Shown: piece after piece, positions 1-5,286 of the stretch | Layout: every line of letters starts with the position of its first letter | Position numbering within the stretch: the stretch's first letter is position 1 | Source: Gemmatimonadota bacterium | GTDB lineage: Bacteria > Gemmatimonadota > Gemmatimonadetes > Longimicrobiales > Longimicrobiaceae | Assembly (NCBI GenBank): GCA_019240375.1 | Contig: JAFAYN010000302.1 | Span: forward strand, 1 to 10,645 | Direction: 5' to 3' | Length of the DNA: 10,645 bases | Program-made: the position numbers and the translations under genes | The notes under the pieces: model-generated | Seen by the model: the letters and a program-made list of their open reading frames with translations, nothing else | Database searches by the model: none | What the model was told of the DNA's origin: nothing

Positions 1-1
1 C

Positions 2-223
2 TTCCAGCACGTCCGCCGCCTGGATGCGCGGCAGTTCCAGCAACGAATGCAGCGGGTGGACGAGGCGGACGAGATCCGTGCCCTGGCGTCCCAGATCCAT
101 GCCCTGTCGGGCCGCGTGGCCAGGAAGCACCTTTACGTGAACCTGGGCTTCGTGTTCGCCGCGGCAAGCCTGATCCTCTTCCTGGCGGCCGGGCTGAGCT
201 ACGTCGCCACCCTCGCCGCGTAG
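2..223 (+). CDS. C-terminal fragment of a membrane protein, DUF5706/PycTM-like
   Basis: The last 73 codons of a gene that begins before the window; the frame is open from base 2 to the TAG at 221-223. The fragment starts with a charged, Gln/Arg/Glu-rich amphipathic helix (about residues 1-40). Next comes the stretch IHALSGRVARKHLYVNLGF, and then one strongly hydrophobic segment of about 22 residues (about 49-70) that ends almost at the C-terminus. The order helix, 'LS..(L/V)A.K' motif, membrane segment is what I recall from the C-terminal membrane region of DUF5706 proteins, whose best-known members are the PycTM effectors of Pycsar anti-phage systems. In those, cyclic-nucleotide signalling triggers membrane damage. 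This rests on a short, low-complexity-prone stretch and no sensing domain is visible, so another single-pass membrane protein is quite possible. It converges on the hemoglobin gene with 23 bases between stops. Confidence 0.55.
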   Translation, partial: FQHVRRLDARQFQQRMQRVDEADEIRALASQIHALSGRVARKHLYVNLGFVFAAASLILFLAAGLSYVATLAA

Positions 224-246
224 CGCCCGATCCCCCGGCTCCCCGC

Positions 247-693
247 TCAGTCCGGCTGGTTGCGCATGTGGTCCGCGAGCGCGTGCAGACGCTCCCGCAG
301 GTACGCGCGTACCTCGTCCGGGATCTCCTGTTCCGCGAGTGCCCGGTCCATGCACCACAGCCACTCGTCGCGCTCCCGCGCGCCGATCGCGAACGGGAAG
401 TGGCGCATGCGCAGCCGGGGGTGGCCGTAGCGCTCCACGTACACCGGCGGCCCTCCCGTCCACCCGGTCAGGAAGAGGTGCAGCTTGTCGCGCGACGCCC
501 TGAGGCTCCGTGCGTGCAGCGCCCGGATCGTGGCCGCCTCCGGGGCGGTGTCCATCAGGTCGTAGAAGCGGTCGACCAGGCGGCGGATGCCTTCGTCGCC
601 GCCGAGGATCTCGTAGTGGGTCGGTACGGACATCGAATGAGTATCGGGAACGATCCCCGCCGGACTGATCCGTTGGGAATCGGTGTTGTCCAT
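247..693 (-). CDS. group II truncated hemoglobin (TrHbO-type)
   Basis: A 148-residue cytoplasmic 2/2 globin that would bind haem and handle O2, NO or peroxide chemistry; the family's physiological role varies. Recognisable features are the glycine motif GGDEG (31-35), RFYDLM with the B10 tyrosine (Tyr44), FLTGWTGGPPVY (74-85), and GHPRLRMRHFPF (90-101). That last block holds the proximal histidine His98, by comparison with His75 of the Mycobacterium protein. Trp111 is the group II signature tryptophan at G8. By manual alignment the CD1 site is His60 rather than Phe or Tyr. The globin core begins near residue 25, so the first 24 residues are extra. A second ATG at 633-631 would give 128 residues, closer to the family norm. 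Neither start has a clear Shine-Dalgarno. The upstream ATG is favoured weakly because a TATATT box lies 17 bases before it. Confidence 0.93.
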   Translation of the reverse strand: MDNTDSQRISPAGIVPDTHSMSVPTHYEILGGDEGIRRLVDRFYDLMDTAPEAATIRALHARSLRASRDKLHLFLTGWTGGPPVYVERYGHPRLRMRHFPFAIGARERDEWLWCMDRALAEQEIPDEVRAYLRERLHALADHMRNQPD

Positions 694-704
694 CGTGTCG
701 GTGA

Positions 705-718
705 TCCCACAATATACA
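705..718. promoter_or_regulatory. candidate -10 element in divergent hemoglobin/HEAT intergenic region
   Basis: This is an AT island in an otherwise GC-rich 166-base gap (694-859). The 8-mer CAATATAC (710-717) reads TATATT on the minus strand, 17 bases before the hemoglobin ATG at 693, and TATACA on the plus strand, about 140 bases before the HEAT gene. No convincing -35 hexamer is seen on either strand. The same 8-mer recurs at 6705-6712 in the other divergent gap. The rest of the 166 bases shows no further structure I can support. Confidence 0.4.
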
Positions 719-859
719 CCGTTGCGTGGAGCGTGATCGGAGAGCCGCCCTGTCCTCGCGCGGGCGCCTCCTGCGCTCCGTCACCGGCGAGTCTGCACGA
801 CGTCGAACGGCAGACCGGGTCCCGCCCCTGGTCCTTGAACCATCAGCCTGGAACCGCTC

Positions 860-1675
860 ATGTCCTCCGTGATCTCCGAACCCTACGCTCCTCCCCTGGA
901 CCAGTTCCTGGCGCTCGGCCAGCCGGCGCTGGGGACCCAGAACTGGCTGGACTACCCGGGGCTGGGTCTGCGGCCGGAGCACGTCCCTGAGCTGATCCGC
1001 ATGGCTCGCGACGAGGACCTCCTGTGGGCGAGTGGCGAAGACCCGGACGTCTGGGCGCCGGTCCACGCCTGGCGCGCGCTGGGGCAGCTGCGCGCCGAAG
1101 CCGCCGTCGAGCCGCTGCTCGCACTCCTCTCCGCGATGGGGGAGGACGACTGGATCGACGGAGACCTTCCCATCGTCTTCGGGATGATCGGCCGCGCCGC
1201 CGTCACCGCGCTGTCCGCCTTCCTCGCCGACTCCACCCGGGAGATGTGGAACCGCGTTGCCGTGGTCGAGGCCCTGCGGGAGATCGCGGAGCGGGACGAG
1301 GCGGCGCGGGCGGACGTCGTTCCGCCCCTGGTGAAGGGGCTGGAGAAGTGGTACCGGAACGACGAGGTCCTCAACGGCTACCTGATCGGCGTCCTCGCCG
1401 GGCTGCACGCCGTCGAGGCCGCCCCGCTGATGGAGCAGGCGTTCGCGGAGGAGCGCGTGGACCCGTTCGCGTACGGGGACTGGGAGGACGCCCAGGTGGC
1501 CCTCGGGCTCCTCGCGGAGCGGCGGACGCCGCGTCCCCGCCTGCAGCTCGCGCCGAGGTTCGAGCGGAGGGACGCCGAGCCGGCGCGGAGCGGCCACCGC
1601 GGGGAGGACGCCAGGGCCAAATCCCGGCGGAAGATGGCACGGCAGTCGCGCAAGCGGAACCGCCGCCGCAGGTAA
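860..1675 (+). CDS. HEAT-like repeat protein with basic C-terminal tail
   Basis: A soluble, acidic-to-amphipathic alpha-helical protein of 271 residues. Helix pairs recur at about 66-92 (HAWRALGQLRAEAAVEPLLALL), 102-123 (IVFGMIGRAAVTALSAFL), 128-148 and 168-196. Each has the 'leading helix, small residue, L..LL' pattern of PBS-lyase/HEAT repeats. The segment YGDWEDAQVALGLL (205-218) followed by RRTPRPR resembles the end of DUF1186-like HEAT proteins, as I remember them. The last 19 residues (253-271) are almost all Lys, Arg, Ser or Asn, a tail that could bind nucleic acid or ribosomes. Such repeat proteins usually act as binding scaffolds; the partner cannot be told from sequence. The ATG at 860 has no strong Shine-Dalgarno but is the first ATG of the frame. 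Strand, length and regular codon use support a real gene. Function unassigned. Confidence 0.8.
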   Translation: MSSVISEPYAPPLDQFLALGQPALGTQNWLDYPGLGLRPEHVPELIRMARDEDLLWASGEDPDVWAPVHAWRALGQLRAEAAVEPLLALLSAMGEDDWIDGDLPIVFGMIGRAAVTALSAFLADSTREMWNRVAVVEALREIAERDEAARADVVPPLVKGLEKWYRNDEVLNGYLIGVLAGLHAVEAAPLMEQAFAEERVDPFAYGDWEDAQVALGLLAERRTPRPRLQLAPRFERRDAEPARSGHRGEDARAKSRRKMARQSRKRNRRRR

Positions 1676-1678
1676 ACA

Positions 1679-1711
1679 CACATCGGGCGTACCGCATGCG
1701 CGCCGGATGTG
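1679..1711 (+). terminator. hairpin after the HEAT-repeat gene
   Basis: CACATCGGGCG (1679-1689) pairs with CGCCGGATGTG (1701-1711): ten pairs and one G-G mismatch, closing an 11-base loop. The hairpin starts 3 bases after the TAA stop. No T-run follows, so it could be a Rho-assisted or processing hairpin rather than a canonical intrinsic terminator. It separates the HEAT gene from the methyltransferase. Confidence 0.45.
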
Positions 1712-1734
1712 CCCCAGCACGGGAACCCAGACGA

Positions 1735-2592
1735 ATGCGAGAGGGAGAAGGAAGCCGCACCGCCGAGCGGGTGGCCGCCCGGCGCGCCGTGCACCAGATA
1801 CTGGACGACCCGGTCGTCTTCGCGGACCCGCTTGCGTGGGCGGTGCTCCGGCCCGCGGCCGCGCAGCGCCTGAGGGAGGACCCGCGCCAGCTCGACCGGT
1901 CGCCGGCCGGTCGGTTCCTGCGGGCCTTCCTGGCGGCGCGGAGCCGCCTCGCCGAGGACCGGCTCCGGGACGCGGTCGCGCGCGGGGTCCGGCAGTACGT
2001 CGTGGTCGGCGCCGGCCTCGACACCTTCGCGTACCGGAACCCCCACGCGGACGCCGGGCTCCGGGTCTTCGAGGTGGATCACCCCGCCACGCAGGCCGTG
2101 AAGCGCGCCCGCCTGGCCGACGCGGGCGTCTCGGTCCCGGAGAGCGTCGCCTTCGTCCCCGCCGACCTCGCCTCGGTGCCGCTCGGCGCCGCCCTGCGCG
2201 GCACGGGGTTCGATCCGTCCACCCCCTCGTTCTTTTCCTGGCTGGGCGTGGTCCCGTACCTGGAGCGGCAGGCCATCCGCGCGACGCTGGAGTCCGTGGC
2301 CTCGCTCCCCGCCGAAGCGACCCTGGTCTTCGACTACGGCGCCCCGCCGCCCTGGTACCGGTGGCTCACCCGGCTGGCGCTCCGGCGCATGGGGGAGCGC
2401 GTGGCCGCCGCCGGCGAGCCGTGGAAGACCTTCTTCCGGCCCGCGGAGCTGCTCCGGGAGCTGCACGGCGCGGGATTCCGCTCCGTGGAGGACCTGGGAC
2501 CGGGGGAGCTGAACCGGCGCTACTTCGCCGGCCGGCGGGACGGCCTCCGGGTGGGAGGCGTGGGCCACGTCGTCGTCGCCGCGAACCGGTAG
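1735..2592 (+). CDS. class I SAM-dependent methyltransferase, TIGR00027/LCMT family
   Basis: A 285-residue cytosolic methyltransferase of the leucine carboxyl methyltransferase-like group; bacterial members mostly act on unknown small molecules. The N-terminus SRTAERVAARRAVHQILDDP (7-26) with DPLAW is the typical family opening and decides the start: ATG at 1735, not the earlier in-frame ATG at 1696. The SAM-binding loop is VVVGAGLDTFAYR (89-101), with the family's GxGxDT. The acidic strand end FEVDHPATQAVKRARL (112-127) would hold the SAM ribose. SWLGVVPYL (168-176) matches the 'GVxxYL' motif of the family, and the C-terminal strand GHVVVAANR closes the fold. It looks intact and full length. 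No clear Shine-Dalgarno is visible. It lies between the HEAT gene (59-base gap with a hairpin) and the SRPBCC gene, with no obvious pathway link to either. Confidence 0.9.
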   Translation: MREGEGSRTAERVAARRAVHQILDDPVVFADPLAWAVLRPAAAQRLREDPRQLDRSPAGRFLRAFLAARSRLAEDRLRDAVARGVRQYVVVGAGLDTFAYRNPHADAGLRVFEVDHPATQAVKRARLADAGVSVPESVAFVPADLASVPLGAALRGTGFDPSTPSFFSWLGVVPYLERQAIRATLESVASLPAEATLVFDYGAPPPWYRWLTRLALRRMGERVAAAGEPWKTFFRPAELLRELHGAGFRSVEDLGPGELNRRYFAGRRDGLRVGGVGHVVVAANR

Positions 2593-2602
2593 CCGCTACG
2601 GT
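2585..2602 (+). terminator. small hairpin over the methyltransferase stop codon
   Basis: ACCGGTA (2585-2591) pairs with TACGGT (2597-2602) with one bulged G and a 5-base loop. The TAG stop (2590-2592) sits inside. The same CCGGTAG...CTACGG theme overlaps the hydrolase stop. It is weak as a terminator because there is no T-run. The rest of the 97-base gap to the next gene is GC-rich; it contains a further 5-base-pair hairpin at 2621-2634 (GGCGC, 4-base loop, GCGCC). Confidence 0.25.
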
Positions 2603-2689
2603 CCGGTGCCTTGCCGGGTGGGCGCCGCCGCGCCAGCTTGGTGCCCTCGCACCCGCACCCGTCCACCCCCGCTTCCGCGAGCACCGCGT

Positions 2690-3124
2690 ATGCCGCCGAC
2701 CCGCCGCGACCCGGCCACGCCCGTAGGCCGGACCCGTGACACCGGCTTCCAGATCGGCGTCCGGCGCACCCTGGACCTCCCCGCCGAGGACGCCTGGAAG
2801 CTCCTGACTTCCCCGGAGGGAGCGGAGACCTGGCTGGGGCGGGGCGACGGGATCGACCTCGCTCCGGGCACCGCGTACCGGCTGGCGGACGGCTCTCACG
2901 GCGAGGTTCGCGTGTTCGTGCCGGGCTCGCACCTGCGGGCGACGCGCCAGCCGGGGGATTGGCCGCGCCCCTCCACCGTCCAGGTGCGGGTGCTCCCGAA
3001 AGGAGAGCGGTCGGTGGTGGCCTTCCACGAGGAGCACCTCCCCGGCGCACCGGAGCGGGAGGAGCGGCGCGAGCACTACTCGGCCGCCCTGGACGCGCTC
3101 GAGCGGCTGGCCGGGGAGTGGTAG
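2690..3124 (+). CDS. SRPBCC / AHSA1-like domain protein
   Basis: A 144-residue single-domain protein of the START/SRPBCC (Bet v 1-like) superfamily, which folds around a cavity for hydrophobic ligands. The signature is RRTLDLPAEDAWKLLTSPEG (25-44) followed by TWLG: a first strand, a helix with 'aW.lLtsp', then the W-[LF]-G turn. HGEVRVFVPGSHLR (70-83), STVQVRVLP and VVAFHEEHLP (109-118) form the sheet, and the C-terminal helix ends in ALERLAGEW. Relatives I recall have 'TWQP' where this protein has TRQP (85-88). The ATG at 2690 is chosen because the earlier in-frame ATG at 2606 adds only a Pro/Arg-rich stretch that looks like untranslated GC-rich DNA. It may be co-transcribed with the hydrolase 41 bases downstream. 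Ligand unknown. Confidence 0.82.
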   Translation: MPPTRRDPATPVGRTRDTGFQIGVRRTLDLPAEDAWKLLTSPEGAETWLGRGDGIDLAPGTAYRLADGSHGEVRVFVPGSHLRATRQPGDWPRPSTVQVRVLPKGERSVVAFHEEHLPGAPEREERREHYSAALDALERLAGEW

Positions 3125-3165
3125 CGATTCCCGCCATAGCCCACCGGACCCGGCATCCTTCCTTC

Positions 3166-4080
3166 ATGCTTCGCACGCGGCTTCGCCTGCTCGCCCTGAA
3201 GTTGGCGGTCCTCCTCCTGTGTGCGGGCTCGCTGCACGCCCAGGGTGCGATGACCCCGGCGGAGATCCTTCCGCTCTGGCCCGCGGGGGCACCCGGCGCG
3301 GTCGGGACAGGGCCGGAGGACGCGCCTTCGATGACGATGTACCGGCCCGCCCGGCCCAACGGCATCGCGGTCCTCGTCTTCGCGGGCGGGGGGTACGGGC
3401 ACATCGCGGTGGAGAAGGAGGGGGAGCCGGCCGCACGCTGGCTGAACTCGCTCGGCGTCACGGCCTTCGTGGTGCAGTACCGGCTGGGCCCGAGGTACCA
3501 CCACCCCGCGATGCTCCAGGACGCGCAGCGGGCGATCCGCACCGTGCGCGCGAACGCCGGCCGGTGGAGCGTGCGGCCGGACCGTGTGGGGGTGCTGGGG
3601 TTTTCCGCCGGGGGACACCTGGCGGCGACGGCGGGGACCCACTTCGACGGGGGGCGTGCGGACGCGGCCGACCCGGTGGAGCGCGTCGGCTCCCGGCCCG
3701 ACTTCCTGATGCTGCTGTACCCGGTCGTCACCATGCGCGAGCCGTGGACCCACCGGGGCTCGCGGACCCGGCTCCTGGGCGCGGATCCCGACCCGGGGCT
3801 GGTCACCCTGCTTTCCAACGAGCTGCAGGTGAGCGCGCGGACACCGCCCACCTTCCTGGTGGCCAGCTCCGACGACCCCGCCGTCCCGGTGCAGAACACC
3901 CTCCTCTTCTACCAGGCCCTCCGCGCGGCCGGCGTCCCGGTCGAGATGCACGTGTACCAGAGGGGAGGACACGGCTTCGGGCTCGCCCCGGACGACCCGG
4001 CGCTCTCCACCTGGCCCCGGCTGGCCGGGATCTGGCTGGAGAACTCGGCGTTCAGGTCCGCGAACGTCGCCAGCCGGTAG
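3166..4080 (+). CDS. secreted alpha/beta-hydrolase, BD-FAE/acetylesterase type
   Basis: A 304-residue esterase, exported by the look of its N-terminus: basic start MLRTRLRL, hydrophobic core LKLAVLLLCAG, then LHAQG with a likely signal peptidase I cut after Ala25. The mature part begins with the LWPAGAPGA motif (37-45) common in xylan/carbohydrate acetylesterase-like hydrolases. VLVFAGGGYGHIA (69-81) supplies the oxyanion-hole glycines. The nucleophile elbow is GFSAGG with Ser147; the likely triad partners are Asp237 (in SSDDPAVPV) and His269 (in GGHGFGL). HHPAMLQDAQRAIRTVRA (112-129) is the family's helix before the nucleophile. Probable activity is deacetylation or hydrolysis of carbohydrate esters in the periplasm or outside the cell; the substrate is not shown. 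The start is set by the signal peptide; just before it is a pyrimidine-rich stretch with no Shine-Dalgarno. Intact. Confidence 0.9.
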   Translation: MLRTRLRLLALKLAVLLLCAGSLHAQGAMTPAEILPLWPAGAPGAVGTGPEDAPSMTMYRPARPNGIAVLVFAGGGYGHIAVEKEGEPAARWLNSLGVTAFVVQYRLGPRYHHPAMLQDAQRAIRTVRANAGRWSVRPDRVGVLGFSAGGHLAATAGTHFDGGRADAADPVERVGSRPDFLMLLYPVVTMREPWTHRGSRTRLLGADPDPGLVTLLSNELQVSARTPPTFLVASSDDPAVPVQNTLLFYQALRAAGVPVEMHVYQRGGHGFGLAPDDPALSTWPRLAGIWLENSAFRSANVASR

Positions 4081-4093
4081 CTCCGGACGCTAC
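4077..4093. terminator. symmetrical hairpin between convergent stops
   Basis: GTAGC (4077-4081) and GCTAC (4089-4093) form a 5-base-pair stem around a 7-base loop. The hydrolase TAG (4078-4080) and the GNAT stop (TAG on the minus strand, 4092-4090) lie in opposite arms, so the hairpin reads alike on both strands. It is short and has no T-run; a bidirectional terminator role is only possible. Part of the symmetry follows simply from both genes ending in CGTAG or CGGTAG. Confidence 0.25.
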
Positions 4094-4560
4094 GGCAGGT
4101 GGCGCTCGTAGACGATCATCTCGTCCGGCACGCCGCTGCTCCCCACCTCCACCTGCCGGCGCGTCTCCCGGTACCCCTGGGCGAGGTAGAAGCCCTGGGC
4201 GCGCGGGTTGAAGCCGGAGCAGCTCAGCCACGCCCGTCCGTGCCCCGACGCCGCGATCCGCTCCTCCCCCGCTCGCAGCAGCGCCCCGCCGATGCCGCGA
4301 CCCTGCGCTCCGGGATGCACCCAGAGCCCGTGGATCTCGTCGTCGACGGGGTGGACGAGCCCGACGACCTCCCCGTCCAGCTCCGCGACGGTCATGTCCT
4401 GCCAGCCCGCGGCGTAGCGCGCCGGCTCGGGGTCGCGGCGGATCCAGTCCTGGAGGAGCGGAAAGGGCGCGGTGAAGGCGAACGCGCTCAGCACCGAGCG
4501 GCGCGCGACCTCCACCAGCCGGGGGATGTCGGTCTCCTGCGCGGGCCGAAGCACCAGCAT
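4090..4560 (-). CDS. GNAT-family N-acetyltransferase
   Basis: A 156-residue acetyl-CoA-dependent acetyltransferase. The N-terminal LRPAQETDIPRLVEV (4-18) is the usual GNAT beta1-alpha1. MTVAELDGEVVGLV (56-69) gives strands 2-3. Motif A is GLWVHPGAQGRGIGGALL (78-95), with Q86-G-R-G-I-G forming the pyrophosphate loop. Motif B is GFNPRAQGFYLAQGYRE (116-132), with the conserved N..A..FY...G[FY] pattern. The acceptor substrate cannot be inferred. The ATG at 4558-4560 is chosen over an upstream in-frame ATG because GGGAGG (minus strand, 4571-4566) lies 5 bases before it and the fold begins there. It follows the other GNAT gene by 28 bases and is probably co-transcribed with it. Confidence 0.92.
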   Translation of the reverse strand: MLVLRPAQETDIPRLVEVARRSVLSAFAFTAPFPLLQDWIRRDPEPARYAAGWQDMTVAELDGEVVGLVHPVDDEIHGLWVHPGAQGRGIGGALLRAGEERIAASGHGRAWLSCSGFNPRAQGFYLAQGYRETRRQVEVGSSGVPDEMIVYERHLP

Positions 4561-4565
4561 CACGT

Positions 4566-4571
4566 CCTCCC
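4566..4571 (-). promoter_or_regulatory. Shine-Dalgarno of the second GNAT gene
   Basis: GGGAGG on the minus strand, 5 bases before the ATG at 4560. It is one of the few clear ribosome binding sites in the window and fixes this start over the longer frame that begins at 4665. Confidence 0.75.
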
Positions 4572-4588
4572 GTGGATGAGTGGGCCCG

Positions 4589-5107
4589 TCAGGAGGCGCC
4601 ACGGTGGATCCCGTAGACCAGGACGGTGCGGCCGTAGAACTCCGTCTCGCCCTCCCGGCTCTCACCCAGGCGCTCGGCCACGCGGATCGAGGCCCGGTTG
4701 TCCGGGTGGATCAGGCTGATCACGTGCTCGCGCCCGAGCTCCGAGAAGGCGTACCGCAGGGCGGCCCGTGCCGCCTCCGTCGCGTACCCCCTTCCCCAGA
4801 ACGCCCTTCCCAGCGTCCACCCCAGCTCGAAGCCGGGCCACCCCTCCGGCAGAAAGAGCCCGACCCGGCCCGCGAGCGCCCCGCTCCCGCGCTCCTCCAC
4901 CGCCCAGTGGCCGTACCCGCGCAGCTGCCAGTGGCCCAGGAACAGCGCCATCTGCCGCCATGCGTCCACGCGCGACAGGGGCTGCCCGTCTCCCAGGTAG
5001 CGGGTCACCTCGGGGTCGGCCATGATCGCGGCGTATGCGTCCAGGTCCTTCTCGCGCAAGGGGCGCAGGAGCAGCCGGTCGGTCGTGAAGCTGGGGATGT
5101 CGACCAT
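4589..5107 (-). CDS. GNAT acetyltransferase, RimJ/RimL-like
   Basis: A 172-residue acetyltransferase of the Acetyltransf_3 group that includes RimJ, RimL and many relatives acting on small amines or protein N-termini. The opening FTTDRLLLRPLREKDLDAYA (7-26) is the family hallmark. GHWAVEERGSGALAGRVGLF (66-85) gives the middle strands. Motif A is ELGWTLGRAFWGRGYATEAA (94-113), with the W-G-R-G-Y-A-T-E core that binds acetyl-CoA. HPDNRASIRVAERLG (134-148) is the 'N..S..v.eklG' motif B. The first in-frame start is a GTG at 5110 directly before the ATG at 5107; I use the ATG. Neither has a good Shine-Dalgarno. It is first of the two GNAT genes on this strand; the two proteins are from different GNAT subfamilies, so a recent tandem duplication is unlikely. 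Acceptor unknown. Confidence 0.92.
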   Translation of the reverse strand: MVDIPSFTTDRLLLRPLREKDLDAYAAIMADPEVTRYLGDGQPLSRVDAWRQMALFLGHWQLRGYGHWAVEERGSGALAGRVGLFLPEGWPGFELGWTLGRAFWGRGYATEAARAALRYAFSELGREHVISLIHPDNRASIRVAERLGESREGETEFYGRTVLVYGIHRGAS

Positions 5108-5143
5108 CACGAGGCGGTGAGCAGTTCGTGGGACCCGCGCCGG

Positions 5144-5239
5144 CTACTGGATCGGGGGCGGCGCGGACGGGGCGGCGGTCCAAGACCAGGAATACCGGAA
5201 GTTGTACGCACCTTCCGGGTTGGCCGCCTGGACCGTCAT
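5144..5239 (-). CDS. possible small aromatic-rich peptide (31 aa)
   Basis: This is an ATG-to-TAG frame of 31 residues lying wholly in the 176-base gap between the GGDEF gene and the RimL-like gene. It starts MTVQAANPEGAYNF, has an aromatic centre YNFRYSWSW, and ends TAAPSAPPPIQ. The ATG is 47 bases after the GGDEF stop. A GGAG lies about 14 bases upstream, which is rather far. The composition (Tyr, Phe, Trp, Asn, Gln) differs from the Arg/Pro/Gly/Ala noise of spurious frames in this DNA. The frame has no stop upstream into the GGDEF gene, so the start is uncertain. No family recognised. It could be a small membrane-associated or modified peptide, or not a gene at all. Confidence 0.35.
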   Translation of the reverse strand: MTVQAANPEGAYNFRYSWSWTAAPSAPPPIQ

Positions 5240-5286
5240 GACGCGCCGGTGCTCTCCGGGCGCGGCGGGATCCGGACGCCTCCGGG

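Noticed and set aside
1024..1734. long upstream extension of the methyltransferase frame inside the HEAT gene
   Set aside because: Arg/Gly/Ala-rich noise in a frame shifted against a convincing gene; the methyltransferase family start is at 1735.
2520..3899. 459-residue minus-strand frame over the SRPBCC and hydrolase genes
   Set aside because: Low-complexity Arg/Pro/Ser translation with no motif; the opposite strand carries two recognisable proteins.
860..4080. the four plus-strand genes as a biosynthetic cluster
   Set aside because: A methyltransferase, SRPBCC protein and esterase together are suggestive, but there is no core synthase, transporter or regulator, and hairpins interrupt the run; they look like unrelated housekeeping or accessory enzymes.
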